Assembly (NCBI GenBank): GCA_947502635.1
Contig: CANNAN010000003.1
Span: forward strand, 1-64,000
Source of the DNA: an uncultured Flavobacteriaceae bacterium
GTDB lineage: Bacteria > Bacteroidota > Bacteroidia > Flavobacteriales > Flavobacteriaceae
Reading direction: 5' to 3'
Length of the DNA: 64,000 nt
The position numbers were made by a program, and so were the translations under genes. The stretch's first letter is position 1. Each line of letters opens with the position of its first letter. The notes beneath the pieces are model-generated. The model saw only the letters and a list, made by a program, of their open reading frames with translations. It did not search any database and had not been told where the DNA came from. Shown here piece after piece: positions 32,950 to 43,676 of the stretch.

Positions 32950-33954
32950 ATGTATAATTCTAAAATAATAGGTTTAGGAAAGTATCTTCCAGATCATGTT
33001 GTAACAAATGATGATTTGTCTAAATTAATGGATACAAATGATGAATGGATTCAAGAACGTACAGGTATAAAAGAACGTAGATGGATTAAGGAAGGTACCG
33101 AAGATACATCTGCTATTATGGGAGCTAAGGCGGCGAGAATTGCTATTGAGCGTTCTGGATTAACAAAAGATGATATTGATTTTATTGTTTTTGCAACTTT
33201 AAGTCCCGATTACTATTTTCCAGGTTGTGGGGTGCAAATACAAGATATATTAGATATGCCCACTATTGGCGCTTTAGATGTAAGAAATCAATGTTCTGGA
33301 TTTGTATATGCTATATCTGTTGCCGATCAATTTATTAAAACTGGCATGTATAAAAATATTCTTGTTATAGGAGCAGAATACCATAGTAATGGACTGGATA
33401 AAACGACGAGAGGTCGAGGTGTATCGGTTATTTTTGGTGATGGGGCAGGGGCTTGTGTATTATCTAGAGAAGAAGATAATAATAAAGGTATTTTGTCTAC
33501 CCATCTACACAGTGAAGGGAGATATGCTGATAAACTAACTGTGGCTTCACCAAGTATTGCACACTGGGTGCCCGAAATTTTAGCATCTGAAGAAGAAGAT
33601 ATATCTTATTTCCCATATATGGATGGTACTTTTGTTTTTAAACATGCCGTAGTACGTTTTAGTGAAGTCATTATGGAGGGATTAATGAAGAATGGCTTGC
33701 AAAAAGAAGATATAGATATGTTGATTCCGCATCAAGCTAATTTACGAATAGCTCAATTTATCCAAAAGAAATTTGCTTTAAGGGATGATCAGGTGTTTAA
33801 TAATATCATGAAATATGGTAATACTACAGCAGCATCTGTTATTATTGCTTTAACTGAAGCTTGGGAAGAAGGTAAAATAAAAGAAGGTGACCATGTAGTG
33901 TTAGCGGCTTTTGGAAGCGGATTTACCTGGGCAAGTGCTATTATTAAATGGTGA
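32950..33954 (+). CDS. fabH: Beta-ketoacyl-ACP synthase III
   Basis: 334 aa from ATG 32950 (MYNSKIIGLGKYLPDHVV); an upstream ATG at 32896 would add 18 residues unlike the family. The Cys-His-Asn catalytic triad is present: C115 in NQCSGF, His in LIPHQANLR and Asn in YGNTTAAS. The enzyme condenses acetyl-CoA with malonyl-ACP to start fatty acid synthesis. Whether it is the main FabH or a specialised paralogue cannot be judged here. Confidence 0.92.
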   Translation: MYNSKIIGLGKYLPDHVVTNDDLSKLMDTNDEWIQERTGIKERRWIKEGTEDTSAIMGAKAARIAIERSGLTKDDIDFIVFATLSPDYYFPGCGVQIQDILDMPTIGALDVRNQCSGFVYAISVADQFIKTGMYKNILVIGAEYHSNGLDKTTRGRGVSVIFGDGAGACVLSREEDNNKGILSTHLHSEGRYADKLTVASPSIAHWVPEILASEEEDISYFPYMDGTFVFKHAVVRFSEVIMEGLMKNGLQKEDIDMLIPHQANLRIAQFIQKKFALRDDQVFNNIMKYGNTTAASVIIALTEAWEEGKIKEGDHVVLAAFGSGFTWASAIIKW

Positions 33955-33978
33955 TAGGTTCCTTATAAAAAAACAAAA

Positions 33979-34007
33979 AACCCGAAACGATTAAGTTTCG
34001 GGTTTTT
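33979..34007 (+). terminator. Terminator after fabH
   Basis: CCCGAAAC (33981-33988) pairs with GTTTCGGG (33995-34002), loop GATTAA, followed by T residues. Confidence 0.85.
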
Positions 34008-34359
34008 CTAGCTATTAATCAACTTCAACTAACACTAATGTGAAGAATCTTAATGTATTAGACGTATAAAATCTTATGTTATTACATAGGTTTTAATATT
34101 TTGACTTCTTTTTAACACTTATAAAGAAAAAACCCGAAATAAAAATTACGAGTTTTTAATTATACAAATCTTTTTTACGAATTTCTTGTGTATGTAGACG
34201 ACTAACTCTAAATAATTATTCTCCGTTAATTGGTTAGATTGTATGTTACGTTTAACGCTAGAATTTTTTGTTTATTGTGCAAAAGATGAAATTTATTTAA
34301 AAATATTTTTTTGAATATCCGTTTTGTGTCATATTTCATGTTTTAATATCCAAAAAACA
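34008..34359. other. Gene-free stretch between fabH and the TonB receptor
   Basis: AT-rich with a second, imperfect hairpin AAAACCCG ... CGAGTTTTT at about 34128-34157; no ORF or promoter stands out. Confidence 0.4.
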
Positions 34360-34387
34360 AACCCCCAAAGTATTTACTTTGGGGGTT
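34350..34387 (-). terminator. Terminator of the TonB-dependent receptor gene
   Basis: AACCCCCAAAGTA (34360-34372) pairs with TACTTTGGGGGTT (34375-34387), and on the minus strand the stem is followed by TGTTTTTTGG. Strong 13-bp stem. Confidence 0.85.
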
Positions 34388-34451
34388 CTCTATTTAATAA
34401 CCTTGCATTATATAACCAACCATCAACTATTTTGCAAGGTATTAAATGTTC

Positions 34452-36935
34452 TTAAAGGAAGCCTCCGCCTCCAGATTTTTCATCATTGTCACGACGTTTA
34501 CGAGATTTTGCACGGTATTTTCCGCCACCAAATCGATAAGATAAACCAGCAGACACTGTATGGCTTTCCCAGTTAAAGAAAACGTCTTGTTGATAAGGTT
34601 TGGTACCAGATCCAGAAAAATGCATGGTATTAAATACGTCGTTAAAATTTAAATTGAATGATCCTTTTCCTTGTGCAAAACTTACTCGGGCACCAAGGTT
34701 TACGAAATACATTGGGTCTATATCAAACTGTATATTTTGGTTCTGTCCTCTGTAAAATCCAAAAGCTGTTAAGCTTATTATTTTGCTAACTTTAAAGTTA
34801 TTGAACATTTTAAAGTTCCAAGCTACGTTATCAACTTCGTCTATCTCTGTTATAATATTGTTTACGGTTGCCGTTTCAATAGGAGCATTTAAACGCTCTG
34901 CAATACCTTTTTGGGTTTGAGAATATAAATCGAAACTACCATTTATGCTCCACCATTTTGTAGGGCGATAGTTTGTAGATACTTCTACACCATAAGCAGA
35001 GGTGTCATCAAAGTTATCGTTATTTAAAATAATTCTACCAGAACTAACGTCACTTCTGTCAATAAATAGCGCTCTATTAATTTCATTGGAAATAGCACGA
35101 TAAAATACCCCAGCAGTAACACTTCCTTTACGATCTTTTAAATTTCTTGTGTAATTTAATTCTAGAGAGTTTGTAAACTGAGGTCTTAAAGATTGATTAC
35201 CAAAAGCAGAAACCAGCGGTGTACTCCATTCTCTAATAGGATTAACCTGACCAATACCAGGTCTGTCTACGCGACGGCTATAACTTAATTGATACGAATT
35301 CTTTTCAGAAGGCGTGTAGGTAAAGAAAGCCGAAGGGTATATCTCGAAATAATCATTATTAAATTCAATAGGTGTTGTTATATTTGAGATAACATCTGTT
35401 TGTAAAGCTAACGCATCTACTTTAACATTTTCAGCACGAGCACCTATTTGGTAAGACCATTTGTCAAACTTTTTACTATACGTAACATAAGCTGAGTAAA
35501 TATCTCTGGTGTAATCGAAGACCGTACTTGGCGTAGGAGCTAAAACTCCCGTCTCATTAAATGATTCTCCTGTAGAAGAATAATCGATATCTGTATTAAA
35601 TAATCGAGCTTGAAGTCCCAGTTCTAATTTAGAGCTATCAGACAATGGATTAACATAATCCAAATTAACCGTAGTTCTTACCCTGTCTGTTTCGTTAAAA
35701 TCTTTATAATCGTCCTGGTTTCCTTGAAATATAGAATAATCAAGCGGGTTTTCTTCATCAAAAATATTATGATCTGCTTCCAGTTCTATATGATGCCCTT
35801 CTTTCTTAAAATCCAGTTTATAGTTTAAGTTATACTGACCCGAATTATTTTCAGTATCTGCAAAAAAGCTTTGCCCTTGGTTGAAAGCACTATTGTTGTT
35901 AAAAATGGCCCGAGTTCTACTTGTTGTTCCGTTTTCAGCAATATTTTGATTGGTAAATAAAGAAAGCGTGTTTTTATCGTTAATATAAACATCAACACCT
36001 ACTTTAAATAAATGTGATTTTCTGTTCGTTAAAAACACAAAAAACTGTTCAGAATTATTTTCAGGTCTTTCTACGTGGCCGTTATTGGCATTTTTAGCAA
36101 TATTGTTACTGTAATTAGTATATACATTAAACTTGCCAGTGCGGTAATTTAAATTGATGGCACTATTAAATTTAGCTTCTTCTTCATGAGATAAGTTCAT
36201 GCTTATATTTCCATTAAAGCCAACCATGGTATTTTTGTGTAGCACGATATTAATAATACCACTCATACCTTCAGGGTTGTACTTAGCCGAAGGATTGGTA
36301 ATCAGCTCTATCGATTTAATAGCTGTTGAAGGAATTTGTTTTAATAATTGGGCTGTAGGTATATTGGATAATTTGCCATCTACCATCACTCTTACATTTT
36401 GGTTTCCTCTAAGGCTAATATCACCTGTTTGAGTATCTACGCTTACAGACGGAATACCGACCATTAATTCTGAGGCCGTTCCAGTAGCAGCCAGGTCTTT
36501 TCCAATGGTAATAACTTTTCTGTCAACCTTTTGCTGAATAGTGGATGTTTCTGCTACAACCGTAACCGCATCGAGACCTTCTGTTTCTTCTTCAAGTAGG
36601 ATGCTGCCTAAATCTACTTTGTAGTTACCTTTACCTATGGTAATGTTTTTGCTATACGTTTTGTAGCCTATATATTGAATACTTACTACAATATTGCCAG
36701 CTACGACTTTTTCGATTTTAAAAGTACCATCGTCTGTAGAGATACCTCCAGTTAAGATGGTCCCTTTGCCGTTTTTAATGACAATATTAACATAGGGTAA
36801 GGGTTGCTTTAGTTTCGCGTCTAATACTTTTCCGAATATAGTGCCAGTTTTGTCGGCATTTTTCTCGGGATCTGCTGTGTGTGCTTTAGTAGATATTGTA
36901 AATAATAAAACACATGCTAAAAATAGTTTGTACAT
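34452..36935 (-). CDS. TonB-dependent outer-membrane receptor with CarboxypepD_reg domain
   Basis: 827 aa. Signal peptide (MYKLFLACVLLFTISTKAHT), a carboxypeptidase-regulatory-like domain (about 30-115, GTIFGKVLDAKLKQPLPYVN), a plug region (about 140-225, GISLRGNQNVRVMVDGKL-like and INIVLHKN), and a C-terminal beta barrel. The final residues are a basic, Gly-rich tail (SYRFGGGKYRAKSRKRRDND ... GGGGFL), unusual in place of the common aromatic barrel end. The layout, without a SusD partner, fits the OMP_b-brl_3-type receptors of unknown cargo; a Fe or peptide substrate is possible but not visible. Confidence 0.88.
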   Translation of the reverse strand: MYKLFLACVLLFTISTKAHTADPEKNADKTGTIFGKVLDAKLKQPLPYVNIVIKNGKGTILTGGISTDDGTFKIEKVVAGNIVVSIQYIGYKTYSKNITIGKGNYKVDLGSILLEEETEGLDAVTVVAETSTIQQKVDRKVITIGKDLAATGTASELMVGIPSVSVDTQTGDISLRGNQNVRVMVDGKLSNIPTAQLLKQIPSTAIKSIELITNPSAKYNPEGMSGIINIVLHKNTMVGFNGNISMNLSHEEEAKFNSAINLNYRTGKFNVYTNYSNNIAKNANNGHVERPENNSEQFFVFLTNRKSHLFKVGVDVYINDKNTLSLFTNQNIAENGTTSRTRAIFNNNSAFNQGQSFFADTENNSGQYNLNYKLDFKKEGHHIELEADHNIFDEENPLDYSIFQGNQDDYKDFNETDRVRTTVNLDYVNPLSDSSKLELGLQARLFNTDIDYSSTGESFNETGVLAPTPSTVFDYTRDIYSAYVTYSKKFDKWSYQIGARAENVKVDALALQTDVISNITTPIEFNNDYFEIYPSAFFTYTPSEKNSYQLSYSRRVDRPGIGQVNPIREWSTPLVSAFGNQSLRPQFTNSLELNYTRNLKDRKGSVTAGVFYRAISNEINRALFIDRSDVSSGRIILNNDNFDDTSAYGVEVSTNYRPTKWWSINGSFDLYSQTQKGIAERLNAPIETATVNNIITEIDEVDNVAWNFKMFNNFKVSKIISLTAFGFYRGQNQNIQFDIDPMYFVNLGARVSFAQGKGSFNLNFNDVFNTMHFSGSGTKPYQQDVFFNWESHTVSAGLSYRFGGGKYRAKSRKRRDNDEKSGGGGFL

Positions 36936-37034
36936 TGTTGATATGATTTTTTTGATTGATGTATTAATTAATAAGTAGACGTATTTGTTTAATTTCTGTT
37001 ACTGCATTTTTTTATATTAACATTTCTTTAACAT

Positions 37035-37397
37035 ATGAGAAAAAAAACATTGGTGCTTGGTGCATCTTTAAAACCGAATAGGTACTCTAATTATGCCATA
37101 CAAAGATTGGTGGCTAATAAGGTTGAGGTGGTTGCTTTTGGCTTAAAAAAGGGAGTGATTTCTGGAGTACAGATTAACACCGAATTGATATTGTATAAGG
37201 GTTTGCATACAGTAACATTATATTTAAATTCTAATAGACAGAAAGGATATTATGATTATATAATAGCGTTAAAGCCTGAGCGTGTTATTTTTAATCCAGG
37301 TACAGAAAACCCAGAGTTTTATAAAATTTTAAAAGAAAATGACATTCCTTTTGAAGCAGCTTGTACCTTAGTTTTGCTTGCTACGAATCAGTATTAG
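37035..37397 (+). CDS. CoA-binding-domain protein
   Basis: 120 aa, a Rossmann-like CoA_binding_2 domain: [20 protein letters not shown] (Gly-rich loop), [11 protein letters not shown], and [20 protein letters not shown]. Family members bind CoA or nucleotides; function unknown. Its 3' end overlaps the convergent symporter gene by 30 bp. Confidence 0.88.
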   Translation: MRKKTLVLGASLKPNRYSNYAIQRLVANKVEVVAFGLKKGVISGVQINTELILYKGLHTVTLYLNSNRQKGYYDYIIALKPERVIFNPGTENPEFYKILKENDIPFEAACTLVLLATNQY

Positions 37398-38831
37398 TCC
37401 CAGAAATGTAATGAACCCATTAATTATTAGAAGCTCGTATCCAATAACATAGCCTCCAATTAGATCGGCTGGAATTTTTCCAATTAAATAGGAAAGAATT
37501 ACAGATATCAATGTAACAAGCCAAACGTATTTATCGATCACTTTAAATTTGGTGAAAATTCCAAAAGCAAATAAGCCCAATAGTGGGCCATAAGTATAAC
37601 CCGCAACTTTTAACAGGTTATCAATAACGTTACTGTCTAAAATGTATTTAAAAGCTACAATAACAAAAATTAGAATGATACTCATTAAGATATGAATCTT
37701 TTTTCGTAGTCCTTTTTGTTTAGATTTGTCAATTTTTTCTATTCCTAAAAAGTCTACGCAAAAGGACGTGGTTAGGGATGTCAATGCACTATCGGCACTA
37801 CTATATGCAGCAGCAATTAAACCTAGTAAAAAGACTACTGCCAATGAGGTGCTCAAACCTCCGTTAAGTGCAATTTCTGGGAAGAGTAAATCGGTTTTTG
37901 TCTTACCGTCTAGAATTGGGATAGCAATATTAAATTTATCAGCATAAATAAATAAAAGGGCACCAAGTAATAAAAAGATAAAATTGACAACGACTAAAAC
38001 CAAACTGAAAGAAATCATATTTTTTTGTGCATCTTTAAGTGTTTTGCAGGTCAAGTTCTTTTGCATCATATCTTGGTCTAGCCCTGTCATACAAATGGCT
38101 ATAAACATACCTCCAAGGAAAGACTTAACCAGATGGTTTTTTGCCAAAAAAGATTCGGTAAAAAAAGTTTTGTTATAAGCAGTGAGTTCCTCCGAAGCTA
38201 AAAACTCTGAAAAGCTCCAACCTAACTTATCGGTAATTAAAATGATCGCTATAATAACTGCAATAAGCATGAATAACGTTTGTAAGGTGTCTGTCCAAAC
38301 TATGGTTTTAATACCGCCTTTATAAGTGTATAACCATATTAATAGAATTGAAATGGTTACGGTTCCCCAAAAAGGAAATCCATAAGCATCAAAAACAAAT
38401 TTTTGTAGCACAATGGCAACTAGATATAATCGAAAAGAAGCGCCTAAAACTCTTGAGATGAAAAAGAAAAAAGCACCAGTTTTATAACTCACCACACCAA
38501 AGCGCTCTTCTAAATATTGATATATTGAAATCACATTAAGTTTGTAATATATAGGAAGTAATATATAAGCTATAACAAAATAACCAGCTAAATATCCCAG
38601 AACAACCTGCATATAGCTAAATTGAGAGGATTCAACCCAACCAGGAACAGAAATAAATGTAACACCAGAAAGAGAAGCGCCTATCATTCCAAAAGCAACA
38701 ACAAACCATGGAGACTGTCTTTTGGCCTTAAAAAAGGCTTCATTAGAATCTTCTTTACCTGTTAAGTATGATATAAAAATAAGAACACCAAAATATATGG
38801 CTATAAGGAGCAAGATTTGTGTTGCAGACAT
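37368..38831 (-). CDS. Sodium:solute symporter (SSS family)
   Basis: 487 aa with about 13 membrane segments. SSS features are [16 protein letters not shown] near the N-terminus, [10 protein letters not shown], then [40 protein letters not shown] and DQDMMQKNL. It imports a small solute (sugar, amino acid, carboxylate or sialic acid) with Na+; which one is not visible. It overlaps the convergent CoA-binding gene. Confidence 0.92.
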   Translation of the reverse strand: MSATQILLLIAIYFGVLIFISYLTGKEDSNEAFFKAKRQSPWFVVAFGMIGASLSGVTFISVPGWVESSQFSYMQVVLGYLAGYFVIAYILLPIYYKLNVISIYQYLEERFGVVSYKTGAFFFFISRVLGASFRLYLVAIVLQKFVFDAYGFPFWGTVTISILLIWLYTYKGGIKTIVWTDTLQTLFMLIAVIIAIILITDKLGWSFSEFLASEELTAYNKTFFTESFLAKNHLVKSFLGGMFIAICMTGLDQDMMQKNLTCKTLKDAQKNMISFSLVLVVVNFIFLLLGALLFIYADKFNIAIPILDGKTKTDLLFPEIALNGGLSTSLAVVFLLGLIAAAYSSADSALTSLTTSFCVDFLGIEKIDKSKQKGLRKKIHILMSIILIFVIVAFKYILDSNVIDNLLKVAGYTYGPLLGLFAFGIFTKFKVIDKYVWLVTLISVILSYLIGKIPADLIGGYVIGYELLIINGFITFLGLILIRSKQN

Positions 38832-38954
38832 TGAAACAAATTTTAAGTGTTGAAATTACAAATATTAAATCTCAAATTCCAAACGAAGTTTATGTAATTT
38901 AAAAGAGTTGATGAAAATTAGTGAATTTCATGTCTAAATAGTAAATTCGCATGA

Positions 38955-39572
38955 ATGGAATTTTCTTCAAAATTATTAGAACGTGCTGTAAATGAAATGT
39001 CTCAATTACCTGGAATAGGTAAGCGAACAGCTTTGCGTTTGGTATTGCATATGTTAAGGCAGCCAAAAGAGCAAACAATGATGCTTTCTGAGGCTTTACA
39101 GGCTATGCGTAACGAAGTTAAATTCTGTAAGTCGTGTCACAATATAAGCGACCAGGATCTCTGTGAAATATGTGCTAGCCCGAATAGAAATGAAAGTATT
39201 ATTTGTGTGGTTGAAGATATTAAAGATGTTATGGCTATAGAAAATACAAGTTCATTTAAAGGATTGTATCATGTTTTAGGAGGCAAAATTTCACCTATGG
39301 ACGGTATTGGACCGCATGATTTAAATATAGAGTCTCTGGTAAGTAAAATTAAGGATGGTAAAATAGAGGAGCTTATTTTTGCGTTAAGCTCGACTATGGA
39401 AGGAGATACCACTAATTTTTATATTTTTAAACAAATTCAAGAATATCAAATTTTTACATCTACCATTGCTAGAGGAATTTCGGTTGGTGATGAATTAGAA
39501 TATGCAGATGAAATTACTTTGGGAAGAAGTATTGTAAATAGAATCCCATTTGAAAACTCTTTAAAATTATGA
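38955..39572 (+). CDS. recR: Recombination protein RecR
   Basis: 205 aa. HhH motif ([18 protein letters not shown]), a four-Cys zinc finger [16 protein letters not shown], and a Toprim domain ([40 protein letters not shown], then [20 protein letters not shown]). Loads RecA with RecO at gapped DNA in the RecFOR pathway. The glycosyltransferase gene follows 7 bp later. Confidence 0.95.
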   Translation: MEFSSKLLERAVNEMSQLPGIGKRTALRLVLHMLRQPKEQTMMLSEALQAMRNEVKFCKSCHNISDQDLCEICASPNRNESIICVVEDIKDVMAIENTSSFKGLYHVLGGKISPMDGIGPHDLNIESLVSKIKDGKIEELIFALSSTMEGDTTNFYIFKQIQEYQIFTSTIARGISVGDELEYADEITLGRSIVNRIPFENSLKL

Positions 39573-39579
39573 TTGTTAT

Positions 39580-40677
39580 TTGAAACTCTCAATCGTTATA
39601 TTAAATTATAATGTTCGTTACTTTTTAGAGCTTTGTCTAAAAAGTGTACAAACAGCTATTTCGGATATTGATGCAGAAATTATTGTTGTAGATAATAATT
39701 CTGAAGATGATAGTTGTGAAATGGTTAAGCAATTATTTCCAGAAGTTAACCTTATAGAAAATAAAACGAATTTTGGATTTTCTAAAGGTAATAACGTAGG
39801 TGTTTCACAAGCTAAAGGAGACTATATTTGTATTTTAAATCCAGATACGGTAGTTGCTGAAGACATCTTTTTTAAGCTTTTAAAGTTTTCGGAAGAGAAA
39901 GAGAAATTAGGAGTTGTTGGCTGCAAATTGATTAATGGTTCTGGTGTATTTTTGCTTGAAAGTAAACGTAATATCCCTTATGTAAAAGCAGCATTTAAAA
40001 AAATATTCGGAAATTCTAATGATTATTATGCAAATCACTTACAAGAGAATGAAGTAGGGCCAGTTGATGTTCTGGTTGGTGCTTTTATGTTTTTAAAACG
40101 TGATGTTTATAATATTATTGAAGGGTTTGATGAAGATTACTTTATGTATGGTGAAGATATCGATTTATCTTATAGGGTTTTAAAAGCTGGTTATGATAAT
40201 TATTATTATGGTAGGTCTAGTGTTATTCACTTTAAAGGGGAAAGTACATTGAAAGATAAGTTTTATGCACGCCGTTTTTATGGCGCTATGCAAATCTTTT
40301 ATAAGAAACACTTTAAGAAGAATGTATTATTTGATATGCTAGTTTGGTTGGGGATTAGATTGGTATATGTTTTTCGAAAAATGCCGACCAACCAACAAAA
40401 GAAGGTTAGTCACTATATTTTTATTTCTAATATAATAAATGAAAAATTAGAGGCTGTTTTGTCTAAAAAAGTCATTTTAAAACAGAAATTAGATACCATT
40501 GAAAAACATACTGAAGTTATTTTTAATGCAAATAGTTGTAGTTATAAGGAAATTATAGAAATGATTGAGGGTAATAAGGACAAGGACGTTACTTTTAAAA
40601 TATTACCTAAAAATTCTAATTTTGTACTCGGAAGTGATGATGCAATATCGAGAGGGGAAGTTATTATTTTAAAATAG
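39580..40677 (+). CDS. Family 2 glycosyltransferase
   Basis: 365 aa with a TTG start at 39580 (LKLSIVILNYNVRYFLELC), the only start that keeps the beta-strand entry of the GT-A fold. DxD-type motif in YICILNPDTVV and the acceptor helix EDIDLSYRVLKAGYDNYYYG fit rhamnosyl- or other glycosyl-transferases (CAZy GT2, WcaA/RfbF-like). It likely glycosylates a surface polysaccharide or protein. It is 7 bp downstream of recR and probably cotranscribed. Confidence 0.88.
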   Translation: MKLSIVILNYNVRYFLELCLKSVQTAISDIDAEIIVVDNNSEDDSCEMVKQLFPEVNLIENKTNFGFSKGNNVGVSQAKGDYICILNPDTVVAEDIFFKLLKFSEEKEKLGVVGCKLINGSGVFLLESKRNIPYVKAAFKKIFGNSNDYYANHLQENEVGPVDVLVGAFMFLKRDVYNIIEGFDEDYFMYGEDIDLSYRVLKAGYDNYYYGRSSVIHFKGESTLKDKFYARRFYGAMQIFYKKHFKKNVLFDMLVWLGIRLVYVFRKMPTNQQKKVSHYIFISNIINEKLEAVLSKKVILKQKLDTIEKHTEVIFNANSCSYKEIIEMIEGNKDKDVTFKILPKNSNFVLGSDDAISRGEVIILK

Positions 40678-40762
40678 TTTTATTGTAAATAATTTAAAAA
40701 AATTGATGTTTTTTCATTAATTTTGCAAACGAAATTTAAAAAAGAAGTATTACGTTATTAAT

Positions 40763-42079
40763 ATGGCAAAGTTTGAGCTTAAATTACCGAAAATGGGTGA
40801 GAGTGTTGCAGAGGCAACAATAACATCTTGGTTAAAAGAAGTTGGGGATACTATTGAAATGGATGAACCTGTTTTAGAAATAGCGACAGATAAAGTTGAT
40901 AGTGAGGTACCAAGTGAAGTGGATGGTGTTTTAGTTGAGAAGTTTTTTAATGTAGACGATGTCGTTCAAGTGGGGCAGGTTATTGCAGTAATTGAAGTAG
41001 AGGGAAATGAAGATTCAGAATCTACCAATCCAGAAGGAGAAGAACAGCATCAAGAAGAAGCTATTGAACAAGTAGAAGAAATTATAGCTGTAGCCAAAGA
41101 AACGGTTGCCCCTATAGTCTCAAATGATGAACGCTTTTATTCGCCACTTGTTAGAAATATTGCAAAACAAGAAGGTATTAGTCAGCAAGAATTAGGTGCT
41201 ATTTCGGGTAGTGGAAAAGATGGACGTGTTACTAAGAATGATATTCTCGATTATATAAAAAATAGAGAAGGTGCTAATCAAGAAGCAGTTATACAAAATG
41301 AAACACCTGCTATTCAATCTAAACCTATAGAAAAGACACAAGCTATTCCTGCTCCAGTTGTTTCTGGTGGAGAAGATGAAATTATAGAAATGACTAGAAT
41401 GGGCAAGATTATTGCGCATCATATGGTTGAGTCTGTACAAACATCTGCACATGTGCAAAGTTTTATTGAAGCCGATGTTACTAATATATGGAATTGGAGG
41501 AAAAAAGTTAAAGATGGATTTATGAAGCGAGAAGGGGAAAATTTAACCTTTACGCCAATTTTTATGGAAGCCATTGCAAAAGCACTTCGTGAGTTTCCGA
41601 TGATGAATATCTCGCTTCAGGGGCATACTATTGTAAAAAAGAAAAATATTAATTTGGGTATGGCAGCGGCTTTACCAGATGGTAATTTAATAGTGCCAGT
41701 AATTAAAAATGCCGATCAACTTAATTTAGTTGGTATGACTAAGCAGGTTAATGATTTGGCAAATAGAGCACGATTAAATAAATTAAAACCAGACGATATT
41801 CAAGGAGGTACATATACCGTAACCAATGTAGGAACATTTGGTAGTATTATGGGGACTCCAATAATAAATCAACCGCAAGTAGGTATATTGGCACTCGGGG
41901 CTATTAGAAAAGTACCAGCGGTAATTGAAACTCCAGAAGGGGATTTTATAGGCATTCGTTATAAAATGTTTTTATCACACTCATACGACCACCGTGTTGT
42001 CAATGGTGCTCTTGGAGGGCAGTTTGTAAAAGCAGTAAAAGATTATCTTGAAGCTTGGGATAGTAATAGAGAAATATAA
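40763..42079 (+). CDS. 2-oxo acid dehydrogenase E2 (dihydrolipoyl acyltransferase)
   Basis: 438 aa. Lipoyl domain with the lipoylated Lys44 in EIATDKVDSE, an acidic linker, the peripheral-subunit-binding domain (about 125-165, YSPLVRNIAKQEGISQQELG), a second linker, and a catalytic acyltransferase domain with SHSYDHRVVNGALGGQF (catalytic His). It is the E2 of a branched-chain, pyruvate or 2-oxoglutarate complex; E1 and E3 genes are not in the window, so the substrate is undetermined. A terminator follows (42101-42129). Confidence 0.92.
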   Translation: MAKFELKLPKMGESVAEATITSWLKEVGDTIEMDEPVLEIATDKVDSEVPSEVDGVLVEKFFNVDDVVQVGQVIAVIEVEGNEDSESTNPEGEEQHQEEAIEQVEEIIAVAKETVAPIVSNDERFYSPLVRNIAKQEGISQQELGAISGSGKDGRVTKNDILDYIKNREGANQEAVIQNETPAIQSKPIEKTQAIPAPVVSGGEDEIIEMTRMGKIIAHHMVESVQTSAHVQSFIEADVTNIWNWRKKVKDGFMKREGENLTFTPIFMEAIAKALREFPMMNISLQGHTIVKKKNINLGMAAALPDGNLIVPVIKNADQLNLVGMTKQVNDLANRARLNKLKPDDIQGGTYTVTNVGTFGSIMGTPIINQPQVGILALGAIRKVPAVIETPEGDFIGIRYKMFLSHSYDHRVVNGALGGQFVKAVKDYLEAWDSNREI

Positions 42080-42100
42080 TTGCTAAGAAATAAATATTAA

Positions 42101-42129
42101 AAGCCAACTTTAAAACGGTTGGTTTTTTT
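42101..42129 (+). terminator. Terminator after the E2 gene
   Basis: CCAAC (42104-42108) pairs with GTTGG (42118-42122), flanks add A-T pairs, and seven T follow. Confidence 0.7.
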
Positions 42130-42182
42130 GTTTCTACACTTTAGCAATTTAGTATATTTACAACTTATTAATAATTAATTAA

Positions 42183-42959
42183 ATGCAACTAAGCCTCACC
42201 AAGCCCATTTGTTTCTTCGATCTGGAAACAACTGGAGTGAACATTTCAAAAGATCGTATAGTCGAAATTTCTATTCTAAAAGTGTTTCCTAACGGAACAG
42301 AAGAAAGCAAAACATGGTTGGTAAATCCCGAAATGACTATTCCTGAAGAAGTCATAGAGATTCATGGTATTAGCAATGAAAAAGTTGCAAACGAACCAAC
42401 ATTTAAAGAGTTGGCCAAAGAGGTTCATAATATGATTAAGGATTCAGATTTGGGAGGATTTAATTCTAATAGGTTTGACATCCCTTTATTAGCAGAAGAA
42501 ATGTTACGAGCGGAAATCGATTTCGATATGAAAAATCGTTTAGCTGTAGATGTACAAACTATTTTTCATAAAATGGAACAACGTACTTTAACTGCGGCAT
42601 ACAAGTTTTATTGTGATAAAAATCTTGAAGGAGCTCATAGTGCAGAAGCAGATACTAAGGCTACTTACGAAGTTTTAAAAGCGCAAATTGAGAGATATGA
42701 AGCGGTAGAAAATAATACTAAATTTTTAGCTGAATTTAGTTCAAGAAAAAAGTTTGCAGACTTTGCAGGGTTTATAGCATATAATAAAGATGGTGTTGAA
42801 TGTTTTTCTTTTGGAAAGCATAAGGGAAAGTTAGTTACTGAGGTTTTAGAAAAAGAACCAGGTTATTTTGGGTGGTTGTTAAATGCAGATTTTCCTTTGT
42901 ATACAAAAAAAGTGCTGACAAGTATAAAGCTTAGAAGTTTTAATAATAAATTAGGGTAA
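42183..42959 (+). CDS. DnaQ-like 3'-5' exonuclease with C-terminal DUF3820-like domain
   Basis: 258 aa. The DEDDh exonuclease core has FFDLETTGVNISKDRIVEIS (acidic DE site), HGISNEKVAN, GFNSNRFDIPLLAEEM and HSAEADTKATYEV. The C-terminus (FSFGKHKGKLVTEVLEKEPG, then YFGWLLNADFPLYTKK) resembles DUF3820. Such proteins proofread or degrade DNA/RNA ends; exact role not visible. Confidence 0.9.
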   Translation: MQLSLTKPICFFDLETTGVNISKDRIVEISILKVFPNGTEESKTWLVNPEMTIPEEVIEIHGISNEKVANEPTFKELAKEVHNMIKDSDLGGFNSNRFDIPLLAEEMLRAEIDFDMKNRLAVDVQTIFHKMEQRTLTAAYKFYCDKNLEGAHSAEADTKATYEVLKAQIERYEAVENNTKFLAEFSSRKKFADFAGFIAYNKDGVECFSFGKHKGKLVTEVLEKEPGYFGWLLNADFPLYTKKVLTSIKLRSFNNKLG

Positions 42960-43064
42960 TCTTGTGAAAGCAGGAATCTATTTTTAATCCTGAGTTCAAT
43001 AATTAAATAGATTCCAATATACAGTTACCTTTCGAAAAGGATAAAGGCAGGAATAATAGAAAAA

Positions 43065-43676
43065 ATGAAACTTATTTGCATTGGTAGAAATTATACCGAA
43101 CACATCAAAGAATTAGAAAATGAAAAACCCGCGGATCCTGTGGTTTTTTTGAAACCAGATACTGCCATTTTGTTGAAAAAACAGCCCTTTTTCATTCCAG
43201 ATTTTTCAAATGATGTACATCATGAGGTAGAGGTTTTGGTGAAAATAAATAGAGTGGGGAAGTATATAGATAGAAAGTTTGCACATAAATATTATAAAGA
43301 AATTAGCTTAGGAATCGATTTTACAGCTCGTGATATGCAAAGTCAATTAAAAGCTAAAGGTTTGCCTTGGGAAAAGGCTAAAGCTTTTGATGGATCGGCG
43401 GTAGTTGGTAATTGGTTGAATGTGAGTGATTTTAAAAATATTGATGCACTTGATTTTTCATTACAAAAAAATGAAAATATTGTCCAAAAGGGAAATACAA
43501 GTTTCATGTTATGGAAAATTGATGAGTTGATAGAATATGTGTCAAAATATTTTACTTTAAAGATAGGAGATATTATCTTTACGGGCACACCCGCGGGTGT
43601 TGGCAAAGTATTTGCCAATGATAAATTAAAAGGTTTTATAGAAAGCAAAGAAATGTTTTCGATAATAGTAAAATAA
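43065..43676 (+). CDS. Fumarylacetoacetate hydrolase family protein
   Basis: 203 aa with the FAH fold: KLICIGRNYTEHIKELENEK, EVEVLVKINRVGKYIDRKFA, IDFTARDMQSQLKAKGLPWE, and FTGTPAGVGK near the end. Metal-ligand acids of the family are present. Members include acylpyruvases and decarboxylases; the likely reaction is hydrolysis of acylpyruvates, but the substrate is not proven. Its stop is immediately followed by the Hpt gene. Confidence 0.88.
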   Translation: MKLICIGRNYTEHIKELENEKPADPVVFLKPDTAILLKKQPFFIPDFSNDVHHEVEVLVKINRVGKYIDRKFAHKYYKEISLGIDFTARDMQSQLKAKGLPWEKAKAFDGSAVVGNWLNVSDFKNIDALDFSLQKNENIVQKGNTSFMLWKIDELIEYVSKYFTLKIGDIIFTGTPAGVGKVFANDKLKGFIESKEMFSIIVK